DNA of 8,077 bases from Deinococcus marmoris DSM 12784 (GCF_000701405.1 NZ_JNIV01000149.1:1-8077), one strand, 5' to 3'. Positions 1 through 5,703 are shown, counted from the stretch's first letter. Notes: a model not told the origin generated them from the letters alone. Numbers and translations are program-made.

Positions 1-1
1 C

Positions 2-295
2 GCGGGTCCAGATCATCATGTGTTGCTGGTCGAAGATGGCGCGGGCTTCCATGTCCCTCCTGTGGAGGGACATCCCCCAGGCATTGAAACCATCACGCTC
101 CCGCCCTATTCACCAGAACTGCAACCCGTGGAACGGGCGTGGAATTTGACCGACAGACCACTTGCGAACCGCTGTTTTGATTCTCTAGATGAGCTTCAGG
201 ATGTGCTGGGCCGCCAATGTGCCTGGCTTGAAACTCAGCCTGACCTGATCACCCAACACACCTTATTTCACTGGTGGCCGCTCTGCACAAATTAA
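2..295 (+). CDS. IS630-family transposase, C-terminal part (runs off left edge)
   Basis: This is the C-terminal end of a DDE transposase that cuts and joins the ends of an insertion sequence. The frame is open from base 2, so the gene starts outside the window; the GTG at 20 is only an internal valine codon. Visible family marks are the strand carrying the second catalytic Asp (LLVEDGAGFH), the block LPPYSPELQPVERAW with the last catalytic Glu (PVERAW), and the usual tail ending in FHWWP. These are typical of IS630/Tc1-mariner type transposases and of Deinococcus copies in particular. The tail looks complete and undamaged; whether the whole element is intact cannot be judged from here. It lies directly upstream of the copper-storage gene, on the same strand, and its stop codon is 12 bases before the putative regulatory box at 308. 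Confidence 0.85.
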   Translation, partial: AGPDHHVLLVEDGAGFHVPPVEGHPPGIETITLPPYSPELQPVERAWNLTDRPLANRCFDSLDELQDVLGRQCAWLETQPDLITQHTLFHWWPLCTN

Positions 296-307
296 TCGGA
301 ATTCGTA

Positions 308-324
308 TTACAGGGGCTTAACAC
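308..324 (+). promoter_or_regulatory. Putative regulator box upstream of copper-storage gene
   Basis: The sequence TTACAGGGGCTTAACAC occurs 73 bases before the ATG of the copper-storage gene. A near copy (15 of 17 identical) lies on the minus strand at 4966-4982, upstream of the exported DUF305 gene. It reads as two direct half-sites, TTACA and TTAACA, starting 10 bp apart. OmpR-family response regulators bind tandem sites of this spacing, and one is encoded in this window. Binding is inferred, not shown. No convincing -35/-10 pair was found next to it; a TATAGC at 359-364 is the best -10 candidate. Confidence 0.5.
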
Positions 325-397
325 GCCGCACCGCACGATGGGAAGCGAACGTTCCAGGTATAGCCACTCCCCGCCCTCTTCCCCCGGAGGTACTCCC

Positions 398-835
398 ATG
401 ACCCAGAATGCCAGTTCCGCCCTTTCCAGCATGCTGCAGACCCACCCGCAGATCGACAAATCACCCTTCGATCTGGCCGCCCTGACCGGGTGCATCGAAG
501 CCTGCTTCGAGTGCGCGCAGGTCTGCACGTCCTGCGCCGACGCCTGTCTGGGCGAGACCGAACATGCTGGGCACCTGACCCACTGCATCCGTCTCAACCT
601 GGACTGCGCCGACATCTGCACCACCACTGGACGCGTGCTGGTGCGCCAGACCCAACCCGAAATGGCCGTGATCCGCGCCCAGCTTCAGGCGTGTCTGGCC
701 GCCTGCAAAGCCTGCGGCGATGAGTGCCAGGGCCACGCCGAGAAGATGGACATGAAGCACTGCGCCATCTGCGCCGAGTCCTGCCGCCGCTGTGAGCAGG
801 CGTGCCATAAGCTGCTGGACGGCCTGAGCGCCTGA
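398..835 (+). CDS. Four-helix-bundle copper-storage protein (Csp/DUF326 type)
   Basis: The 145-residue protein has 18 cysteines (32, 36, 39, 43, 46, 50, 63, 70, 74, 99, 103, 106, 110, 122, 125, 129, 132, 136), mostly in CxxxC and CxxC spacings that face inward along helices. This is the pattern of bacterial copper-storage proteins, which hold many Cu(I) ions inside a four-helix bundle, usually as a tetramer. The N-terminus has no Sec or Tat signal, so it resembles the cytosolic Csp3 branch rather than exported Csp1. The ATG at 398 is chosen because GGAGG at 386-390 lies 7 bases upstream; the earlier in-frame ATG at 338 has no ribosome site and would add a non-conserved extension. It is followed by a terminator and a DUF305 gene, and preceded by a box shared with the copper-type operon on the other strand. 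Its likely role is to buffer excess Cu(I). Confidence 0.88.
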   Translation: MTQNASSALSSMLQTHPQIDKSPFDLAALTGCIEACFECAQVCTSCADACLGETEHAGHLTHCIRLNLDCADICTTTGRVLVRQTQPEMAVIRAQLQACLAACKACGDECQGHAEKMDMKHCAICAESCRRCEQACHKLLDGLSA

Positions 836-853
836 ACCCCAAGAAGTTCACCG

Positions 854-890
854 CCGCCTGCCAGAGAACATGCGCTGGTAGGCGGTTTTT
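854..890 (+). terminator. Rho-independent terminator between copper-storage and DUF305 genes
   Basis: An 11-bp stem (854-864 with 875-885, one G-U pair) with a 10-base loop is followed directly by five T. It ends 18 bases before the next ATG, leaving no room for a separate promoter. It may therefore act as a partial terminator that lowers expression of the downstream gene. Confidence 0.8.
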
Positions 891-908
891 CCTGTCAAGG
901 AGTCCGCT

Positions 909-1427
909 ATGAACGAATCCATGAACCGTCCGCCTGCGTCTCAAGATTCCGGCAAAAAACCGATGACCAAGATGGGCGGCAGTTATGGCCGCTTTGCGGC
1001 CATGATCGCCACGTCCACCGTGATCATGTACGGCCTGATGTACCTGAACACCTCCCAGCTTGACCACGTGTACTACAGCCAGACCCGCATGTGGATGGCG
1101 CTGTATATGGGCGCGGTGATGGCCGTGATCATGCTCGGCTACATGCTGAACATGTACAAGAACAGTCGGGTGAATTTGGGCATCGTGCTGGGCAGCATCG
1201 CGGTGTTTGCCGGGGCGCTGTGGCTGGTCCGTTCACAGGCCACGGTGGGGGACGTGGCGTGGATGAAGGCCATGATTCCGCACCACTCCATCGCCATCCT
1301 GACCAGTGAACGGGCCAACATCGAGGACCCCCGCGTGCGCGAACTGGCCGACGGCATCATCGAAGCCCAGCGCCGGGAAATTGCCGAGATGAAGGCGCTG
1401 ATCGCGGACCTGGAAGGGAAAGAGTAA
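909..1427 (+). CDS. Membrane-anchored DUF305 protein
   Basis: The 172-residue protein has three predicted membrane segments (about 28-47, 61-82 and 88-108) followed by a short DUF305 domain (about 114-168). The domain holds the hallmark AMIPHH at 121-126, a helix with further charged residues, and the closing run of Glu, Gln and Met. DUF305 proteins are ferritin-like helical proteins, often linked to copper; CopM of Synechocystis is a studied member. Met and His residues in the domain and Met-rich membrane helices (for example MWMALYMGAVMAVIM) fit metal handling. AAGGAG at 897-902 sits 6 bases before the ATG. Three membrane passes after a cytosolic N-terminus would put the C-terminal domain outside. 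It probably shares a transcript with the copper-storage gene, reached by readthrough of the terminator between them. Its function is inferred from family and context. Confidence 0.82.
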   Translation: MNESMNRPPASQDSGKKPMTKMGGSYGRFAAMIATSTVIMYGLMYLNTSQLDHVYYSQTRMWMALYMGAVMAVIMLGYMLNMYKNSRVNLGIVLGSIAVFAGALWLVRSQATVGDVAWMKAMIPHHSIAILTSERANIEDPRVRELADGIIEAQRREIAEMKALIADLEGKE

Positions 1428-1453
1428 ATCACCCAGGTCCCTTCCGCAGTCAT

Positions 1454-1480
1454 GATGGGCGGATTACCGCCCATCTCCTT
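1454..1480 (+). terminator. Terminator after membrane DUF305 gene
   Basis: A perfect 9-bp stem (1454-1462 with 1467-1475) with a 4-base loop lies 27 bases after the stop codon and is followed by a short pyrimidine run (tcctttc). The T-run is weak, but the position at the end of the plus-strand pair and ahead of a convergent gene supports the call. Confidence 0.6.
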
Positions 1481-1570
1481 TCCGCAGCCACCCTGCCTGT
1501 GTCAGCTCTTTGCCCAGTTCAGAGCCAGACCAGGAAAGCACGCCCAGGTGTCAGGGCACTCACCACAGTG

Positions 1571-1630
1571 GGGATTCGGAGTTCAACACCTCAGGCATTA
1601 GCGCACATCGCTCGGCGGTCACCGAATCCC
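1571..1630. repeat. Inverted repeat in the gap between convergent genes
   Basis: GGGATTCGG at 1571-1579 pairs perfectly with CCGAATCCC at 1622-1630, enclosing 42 bases. It abuts the stop codon of the minus-strand ZIP-like gene. It could close a structured 3' end for that transcript, but no T-run follows on either strand and no flanking target duplication is seen. Confidence 0.35.
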
Positions 1631-1631
1631 T

Positions 1632-2384
1632 TCACGCCAGCAGTTCAATCAGGTACAGAGCGATAAAGCCCAGGAAAAACGCGCTGGTGATCCACGGCGT
1701 TTCCTTGACCTCGTGGGCCTCCACCAGCAGTTCTTCGGTCACCAGGTACAGCAGCGCCGCCGCGCCGAACGACAGCACGATTTCCAGCCCCAGCCCCGAC
1801 AGACCCTGAAGCAGGGTGCCGCCCAGCGTGGCCCCCACGATCACCAGCAGGCTCAGGCCGCTCACGGTCAGGATGCTCTGTCTCCTGGACACTCCACGTT
1901 GTCCCAGGCTCGCCGCCACCGACAGCCCCAGGAACAACAGTTCCAGGGTCAGTGCCACCACCAGCAGCGTGCCCACCCGCTCACCCGCGGCGAAGCCCAC
2001 GCCGATCAGGAGGCCGTCGATCAGAATGTCGATGCCCACCGCCGCCAGCAGCCCGGTGGCGGCGCGCGGTGTGGCCTAGCCGTCAGCCTCCTCCGTTGCC
2101 GCTTCAGCCTCTTCGGGAGCCAGCCGCTCGACCAGCGCCCACACGGCCAGCATCACGCCCACGCCCAGCACGAAGCCGATCACCACGCCCAGCACCTGTC
2201 CACCCGCCGTGATCTCAGGCAGCAGTTCCCCGGCCACAGCGGCAAAGACGACACCAGCCGCCAGATGCTGCACGAAGCTGCGGACGCGCGGACTGGGCGG
2301 GCGGAAACTCGCCACCACGCCGCCCAGAATGGTGGCCAACACTGGAATCAGCGTGAGCAGCAGGATCTGGCTCAGGGCGATCAT
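1632..2384 (-). pseudogene. ZIP-like metal transporter interrupted by an in-frame TAG
   Basis: Reading on the minus strand from ATG at 2384, residues 1-102 give the first three membrane helices of a ZIP-type transporter (including GVVFAAVAGELLPEI at 44-58). Codon 103 is TAG (2078-2076). The same frame then continues without shift to a TAA at 1632, giving the remaining helices, including DILIDGLLIGVGF (119-131) and a helix with LTLELLFLGLS (145-155). The total of 250 codons suits the family. The stop falls in the acidic loop between helices III and IV. The GTG at 2039 has no ribosome site, so the second half is unlikely to be made alone. ZIP proteins move divalent metals into the cytosol; here the usual His of helix IV is Asp119 and helix V keeps only Glu148, so substrate and activity are doubtful even if repaired. 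The start lacks a clear Shine-Dalgarno site. The alternative is a sequencing error. Confidence 0.72.
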
Positions 2385-2443
2385 GGCCCGACGCTAGAGA
2401 AGGCCAGGGGCAGGCGGATCAGATCACGCTGTTCTTTTCTTGG

Positions 2444-2470
2444 CCTTCTCCTGTCCGGCCCAGGAGAAGG
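2444..2470 (-). terminator. Hairpin between kinase and ZIP-like gene
   Basis: A perfect 10-bp inverted repeat (CCTTCTCCTG at 2444-2453, CAGGAGAAGG at 2461-2470) with a 7-base loop lies 20 bases after the kinase stop. No U-run follows on the minus strand, so it may be a weak terminator or an RNA-stabilising stem between the two genes. Confidence 0.45.
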
Positions 2471-2489
2471 TCTCCGGGCTGGAAGTCTT

Positions 2490-3578
2490 TTAATGGACAT
2501 GCGTCACCAGTAGAGTCAGCGTAAAGACGCTGCCCTGCGGACTTGAACTCACCGTCAGACTGCCGCCCATGCGGGCGGCCAGACCCCGCGCGATGGTCAG
2601 CCCCACCCCGCTGCCGTCGCCGCGTGTACGCGCTGGGTCAACGCGGTAAAAGCGCTCAAAGATCCGGTCCAGGTGTTCTGGGGGAATTCCCCCCCCTGTG
2701 TCCATCACCGTAAACAGCACGTCGCCACCCCGGTGCTCGGCGCCCAGGGTGACGTGGCCCCCGCGTGGCGTGTGCCGCAGGGCGTTGCCCAGCAGGTTCG
2801 CGAGAATCTGCGAGGCCCGCTCGAAGTCCGCCGTGATCAGGGGCAGCCCTGTGGCTCCAGCCCGAACCAGCGCCACACCGCGTTCCTCGTAGGCTCCGGC
2901 AAAGCGCTCGTAAGCGTCCAGTAACAGGGCGCTGGGCGCAAAGTCGCTGGAATGCAACTCCACCGCGCCGGCTTCCACCCGCGACACCACACTCAGGTCC
3001 TGGGCCAGCCGTTCCATCGCCGCTGTCTCGCGCAGGATGGCACCCGAGACGGCTTCTGGGGCCATCACGCCGTCCTTCATGGCCTCGGCGTAGCCGCGCA
3101 GCGCCGACAGCGGCGTCCGCACTTCATGGGCCACGTTGGAGATCAGCTCCACCCGGCCCTGTTCCACCTGCTGGAGCGCGGCGGCCATCCGGTTGAAGTG
3201 CCGAGCCACATCGGTCAGTTCATCCCGGCCTTCTTCCGGCAACCTGCGCTCATAATTTCCTGTGGCGATGGCGTGGCTGCCGTCGCGCAGCAGTTCCACC
3301 GATTTCACTACCCGCCGCGCTGAGAACAGCGCGGTCAGCGCAGCCACCACCAGGGCCAGCGGCAGTGAGGCCAGCAGCGCTGCATTCAGGGTGCTGCGCA
3401 CGCCGCGTTCCAGATCTGGGCGCAGGGACGCGCCGTCCGGGCCGATCAACGTGATCATCTGCTCGACGTGGTGGCGAATGAACGCCGAGGCCAGGGTCTC
3501 GCTGATCAGCAGCACCGCGCCCAGCGCAACGCAGATCACCAGCAGGTGAGACAGGAACAGACGGGCATACAGCTTCAG
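2490..3578 (-). CDS. Sensor histidine kinase of the copper-type two-component pair
   Basis: This membrane kinase (362 residues from the start used here) phosphorylates the regulator encoded just upstream. In order it shows a first membrane helix (about 7-26), a short outside loop of about 40 residues with RHHVEQM, a second helix (about 67-86), a HAMP linker (about 87-135), the H-box AHEVRTPLSALRGYAEA with His151, the N-box NLLGNALRHTP, the G1 box DTGGGIP, the F-box FERFYR and the G2 box GDGSGVGLTIA. All catalytic boxes are intact. The start is unusual: GGAGGTGAG at 3592-3584 lies 5 bases before a CTG at 3578, and that CTG overlaps the regulator's stop as CTGA, like the common ATGA overlap. 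The first standard start, GTG at 3539, has no ribosome site and would cut into the first membrane helix. The ligand is not shown; copper or another metal is inferred from neighbours. Confidence 0.9.
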   Translation of the reverse strand: MKLYARLFLSHLLVICVALGAVLLISETLASAFIRHHVEQMITLIGPDGASLRPDLERGVRSTLNAALLASLPLALVVAALTALFSARRVVKSVELLRDGSHAIATGNYERRLPEEGRDELTDVARHFNRMAAALQQVEQGRVELISNVAHEVRTPLSALRGYAEAMKDGVMAPEAVSGAILRETAAMERLAQDLSVVSRVEAGAVELHSSDFAPSALLLDAYERFAGAYEERGVALVRAGATGLPLITADFERASQILANLLGNALRHTPRGGHVTLGAEHRGGDVLFTVMDTGGGIPPEHLDRIFERFYRVDPARTRGDGSGVGLTIARGLAARMGGSLTVSSSPQGSVFTLTLLVTHVH

Positions 3579-4261
3579 ACGATCTCACCTCCCTCCTCGG
3601 CCTCCATGAAGCGGTAGCCCACCCCACGCACGGTCTCGATATAGCGGGGCGCCTCGGCGTCGTCGCCCAGCTTGCGGCGCAGCGCCGTGACATGCACGTC
3701 CACCACCCGCGCGGTGCTGGGAAAATCGTGGCCCCAGACCCGCTCCAGCAGGCGTTCGCGGGTCCAGACCAGCCCCGGATGCTGGGCGAAGGTGCCCAGC
3801 AGGTCATATTCCAGCTTGGACAGCTCCAGCGGCTGGCCCGCCAGGGTGGCGCGGCGGGTGCGCAGGTCCAGCTCCAGTTCGCCGCTGCGGATCTCGTGAC
3901 GGACCCCTGCGCGCCGCAGCAGGGCGCGCACCCGGGCCATGACCTCGCGCGGACTGAACGGCTTGACCACGTAGTCGTCCACGCCCAGGTCCAGGCTGCG
4001 GAGCTTGTCCTCCTCCTCGCCGCGTGCAGTCAGCATCAGCAGGGGAAGGTCAAGGCCCGCCGCCCGGGCCTCGCGGGCCAGGTCCAGACCGCTGACGCCG
4101 GGCAGCATCCAGTCCAGAATCGCCAGGTCTGCACGTGGCAGCCATTCACGGGCCTGGTGGCCGTCGGATGCCTGCCAGACCTCGTACCCCTCGCCGCTCA
4201 AGTAGGCGTGCAGGATTTCGAGGATGGCGGGGTCATCGTCGACGATCAGGACATTGGGCAA
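3575..4261 (-). CDS. OmpR/PhoB-family response regulator, CopR-like by context
   Basis: The 228-residue regulator has an N-terminal receiver (about 2-118) with acidic pocket Asp8-Asp9, phosphorylated Asp50 (LAILDWMLPG), Thr78 and Lys100 (VVKPF). A C-terminal winged helix (about 124-219) contains the recognition region VVDVHVTALRRKLG and the wing VRGVGYRF. All key residues are present. The start is TTG at 4261, with GAGGT at 4273-4269 seven bases upstream; no ATG or GTG lies close by in frame. Its gene follows the exported DUF305 gene by 64 bases without a terminator and overlaps the kinase by 4 bases, so the three are probably one operon. Tandem 10-bp spaced boxes before the DUF305 operon and the copper-storage gene are its likely targets. 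CopR identity is inferred from the copMRS-like order, not from sequence alone. Confidence 0.93.
   Translation of the reverse strand: MPNVLIVDDDPAILEILHAYLSGEGYEVWQASDGHQAREWLPRADLAILDWMLPGVSGLDLAREARAAGLDLPLLMLTARGEEEDKLRSLDLGVDDYVVKPFSPREVMARVRALLRRAGVRHEIRSGELELDLRTRRATLAGQPLELSKLEYDLLGTFAQHPGLVWTRERLLERVWGHDFPSTARVVDVHVTALRRKLGDDAEAPRYIETVRGVGYRFMEAEEGGEIV
3584..3592 (-). promoter_or_regulatory. Ribosome binding site that sets the kinase start at CTG
   Basis: GGAGGTGAG on the minus strand is a near-complete match to the 16S tail. It lies inside the last codons of the regulator gene and is correctly spaced for the CTG at 3578, but 40 or more bases from the GTG at 3539. Confidence 0.6.
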
Positions 4262-4325
4262 GGGACAGACCTCGTGGAGAAAGAGACGAACACCCCTGAG
4301 GATGTCCGTCCAGGCTTGGGTCAGC

Positions 4326-4931
4326 TTACTTCAGCAGCCACAGCTGGAAATCGTAGATTTCCTGCGCCTGCGCCCGGGCGATGTCACGCGACAGTTTCAG
4401 GATGTCTTTGTTCTGCGACTGCATCAGGGCCATGTTCGCCATCATCAGGGCGCTGCCATGGTGGGGCACCATCCCCTTGACGAAAGCCCTGTCCTTGTCG
4501 GTGGGCCCGGATTTCCGAATATCCCCCACCATGCCCGTCATCATGCCTTTCATGCCCGCGGCCATCTTGCTGTCCACGCCGCCATAGCTTTTGAGCAGGG
4601 TATTCATCTGGGCAATCTCGGTGTTCTGGTCTTTGATGATGGTGGTGGCCCAGGTCTTGACCTGCGCGTTCTTGGTGGTCTTCAGGATCTCGCGGCTCAT
4701 CTCGACTGCTGCCTGATGGTGGGGAATCATCATCGACAGGAAGGACCGGTCGAAGGCCTTGCCGCTCAGCTTGTCCAGGCCGCCCATCATGCCCATCATG
4801 TCGGATACCTGCATGCCGCTGCCCATGCCCATCTGGCCGTGATCCATGCCGCCGTGGTTCATGCCCTTCTGTGCAAAGGCGAGGGTACCCAGGGTGGTGA
4901 TGGTGAATGCTACTGCGAGTGTCTTTTTCAT
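4326..4931 (-). CDS. Exported DUF305 protein with two PHH motifs (CopM-like)
   Basis: The 201-residue protein begins with a Sec signal peptide (about 1-20, ending LAFA before QKG). A Met/His/Gly-rich stretch (about 24-50, with NHGGMDHGQMGMGSGM) follows, then two DUF305 repeats marked by MMIPHHQAAVEM (67-78) and KGMVPHHGSALMM (152-164), and the typical tail EIYDFQLWLL. More than twenty Met and many His residues suit Cu(I)/Ag(I) binding outside the membrane. The start is ATG at 4931, where GAGGT lies 7 bases upstream and a signal peptide follows; the frame stays open far upstream but that part is not protein-like. It is the first gene of a likely operon with the regulator and kinase, the same order as copMRS in Synechocystis, where CopM is a copper-binding DUF305 protein. 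A shared regulatory box lies 34 bases upstream. Confidence 0.88.
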   Translation of the reverse strand: MKKTLAVAFTITTLGTLAFAQKGMNHGGMDHGQMGMGSGMQVSDMMGMMGGLDKLSGKAFDRSFLSMMIPHHQAAVEMSREILKTTKNAQVKTWATTIIKDQNTEIAQMNTLLKSYGGVDSKMAAGMKGMMTGMVGDIRKSGPTDKDRAFVKGMVPHHGSALMMANMALMQSQNKDILKLSRDIARAQAQEIYDFQLWLLK

Positions 4932-4965
4932 GTCGTCTACCTCTGCCAGCAAGGCTACTGACACG

Positions 4966-4982
4966 GTGTTAAGTTCCTGTAA
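4966..4982 (-). promoter_or_regulatory. Putative regulator box upstream of exported DUF305 operon
   Basis: The minus strand reads TTACAGGAACTTAACAC, 34 bases before the ATG at 4931. It differs from the box at 308-324 at only two adjacent positions in the spacer between the half-sites. The short distance to the gene suggests the box overlaps or adjoins the -35 region, as in activation by OmpR-family regulators. This is inference from position and similarity. Confidence 0.5.
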
Positions 4983-5457
4983 AGCGCCCGGCCTGGGAAA
5001 GCCGCAACCTTGATGCCGTGGATTCCTGTCCTCTCCCGTCTGGAGGCCCATCGCCGAACCACATCTGCCTCCGAGCAGCAAGGCCGTCTGGAGCGCCAGG
5101 CACCAAGGCCGATCTTCCAGGTGTACTGCACATCGGTGATGCGGCACGGGCAGCCGCCAGGCTGCGGCATACTGCCCGAACGTGACGTGGCACCCGGCCT
5201 CCAGCAAGCTCACTCCCAAAAAATTGTCTCCCCTCTTAGGAATTGCCATGATGCTCTCGCCCCGCCAACTTACCCAGGCGACAACCGTGATGCAGCGGCG
5301 CCGCGTCCGCCCCACGCCGCGTGTACCGGGATTGCGTCCGCACGTACGCCTGAAATCACAGCCCGGCTGCGGCATCATTGGGATCACGTGACCCCATATC
5401 CTGATGTTTCAACACCATCACCTGTGAAAATTCACCCCGGAGTACGACGCCCAGCGC
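4983..5457. other. Gene-poor stretch upstream of the DUF305 operon
   Basis: About 475 bases hold no gene that can be supported. Long open frames exist on both strands, but they lack signal, domain or ribosome-site support. The only ribosome-site-like start is the weak 47-codon ORF at 5248. The stretch may include decayed coding sequence. Confidence 0.4.
5248..5391 (+). CDS. Possible 47-residue basic protein, weak
   Basis: Two ATG codons at 5248 and 5251 follow TTAGG (5236-5240) by 7 bases. The product starts MMLSPRQLTQATTVMQRRR, is rich in Arg and Pro, and has no recognisable domain, signal or membrane helix. It ends 66 bases before the better-looking small ORF at 5458. Composition could equally reflect a chance frame in GC-rich DNA. 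No function is proposed. Confidence 0.2.
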   Translation: MMLSPRQLTQATTVMQRRRVRPTPRVPGLRPHVRLKSQPGCGIIGIT

Positions 5458-5628
5458 ATGGAGCAACATTTCCTGGAACGGGGATGGACCACCACCTCCA
5501 GAACCCTGAAGGTCAGCGGAGCCATGCTGGACCAGCCTCCGTGCTACGTCAAAACCTTTGAAATCTGCTTTTACCTGTTCGGGGAAGAGGCTGGGCCTGA
5601 CACGCTGGTTGTTGCCAGCGAGATCTAG
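5458..5628 (+). CDS. Small hypothetical protein (56 residues), possibly 5'-damaged
   Basis: The frame from ATG at 5458 to TAG at 5626 gives MEQHFLERGWTTTSRTLKVS followed by a mixed polar and hydrophobic tail ending LVVASEI. The composition is balanced and codon use looks genuine, unlike the surrounding frames. No family is recognised. The start is uncertain. The same frame reads KFTPEYDAQR just before the ATG, also protein-like, back to a TGA at 5425-5427; beyond that stop an ATG at 5404 opens the same frame. Deleting one A from the run at 5427-5430 would instead join a GTG at 5424 to this frame. GGAG at 5439-5442 is 15 bases from the ATG, too far for a good site. A hairpin and a strong terminator on the same strand follow, which supports a plus-strand transcript ending here. 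Confidence 0.42.
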   Translation: MEQHFLERGWTTTSRTLKVSGAMLDQPPCYVKTFEICFYLFGEEAGPDTLVVASEI

Positions 5629-5667
5629 GCTGAGTGCAGCGCAGATGTGGATGCCCCCGGCGGGTGG

Positions 5668-5703
5668 TGACATGCTGGCTGTGAATCTCAAGCCAGCATG
5701 TCA
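5668..5703. repeat. 13-bp perfect inverted repeat (hairpin)
   Basis: TGACATGCTGGCT at 5668-5680 pairs exactly with 5691-5703, around a 10-base loop. It lies 39 bases after the small ORF stop and just 3 bases before the terminator at 5707, so a plus-strand transcript would end in two stacked hairpins. CAGCATGTCA of the right arm recurs directly at 5746-5755. Confidence 0.65.

Noticed and set aside
347..354. GAACGTTC palindrome just before the TATAGC candidate as a MerR-type operator
   Set aside because: Eight bases is short, no -35 at the 19-bp spacing of MerR-type promoters is present, and no MerR-family gene is seen in the window.
1713..2513. 266-codon plus-strand open frame opposite the ZIP-like gene
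   Set aside because: It is rich in Gln, His and Arg with no domain, and is the expected mirror frame of a membrane-protein gene.
5121..5190. Stretch reading LHIGDAARAAARLRHTART, faintly like a MerR DNA-binding start
   Set aside because: It ends at a stop after a few residues, lacks the RYYE motif and has no ribosome site; resemblance is too weak.
4932..5387. Long minus-strand N-terminal extension of the exported DUF305 protein
   Set aside because: A clear signal peptide and a well-spaced GAGGT site mark the start at 4931; the upstream frame has no protein-like features and contains the regulatory box.
5010..5561. 183-codon plus-strand open frame
   Set aside because: No ribosome site, no domain, a composition rich in Arg, Pro and His typical of a chance frame, and it overlaps the better-looking small ORF at 5458 in another frame.
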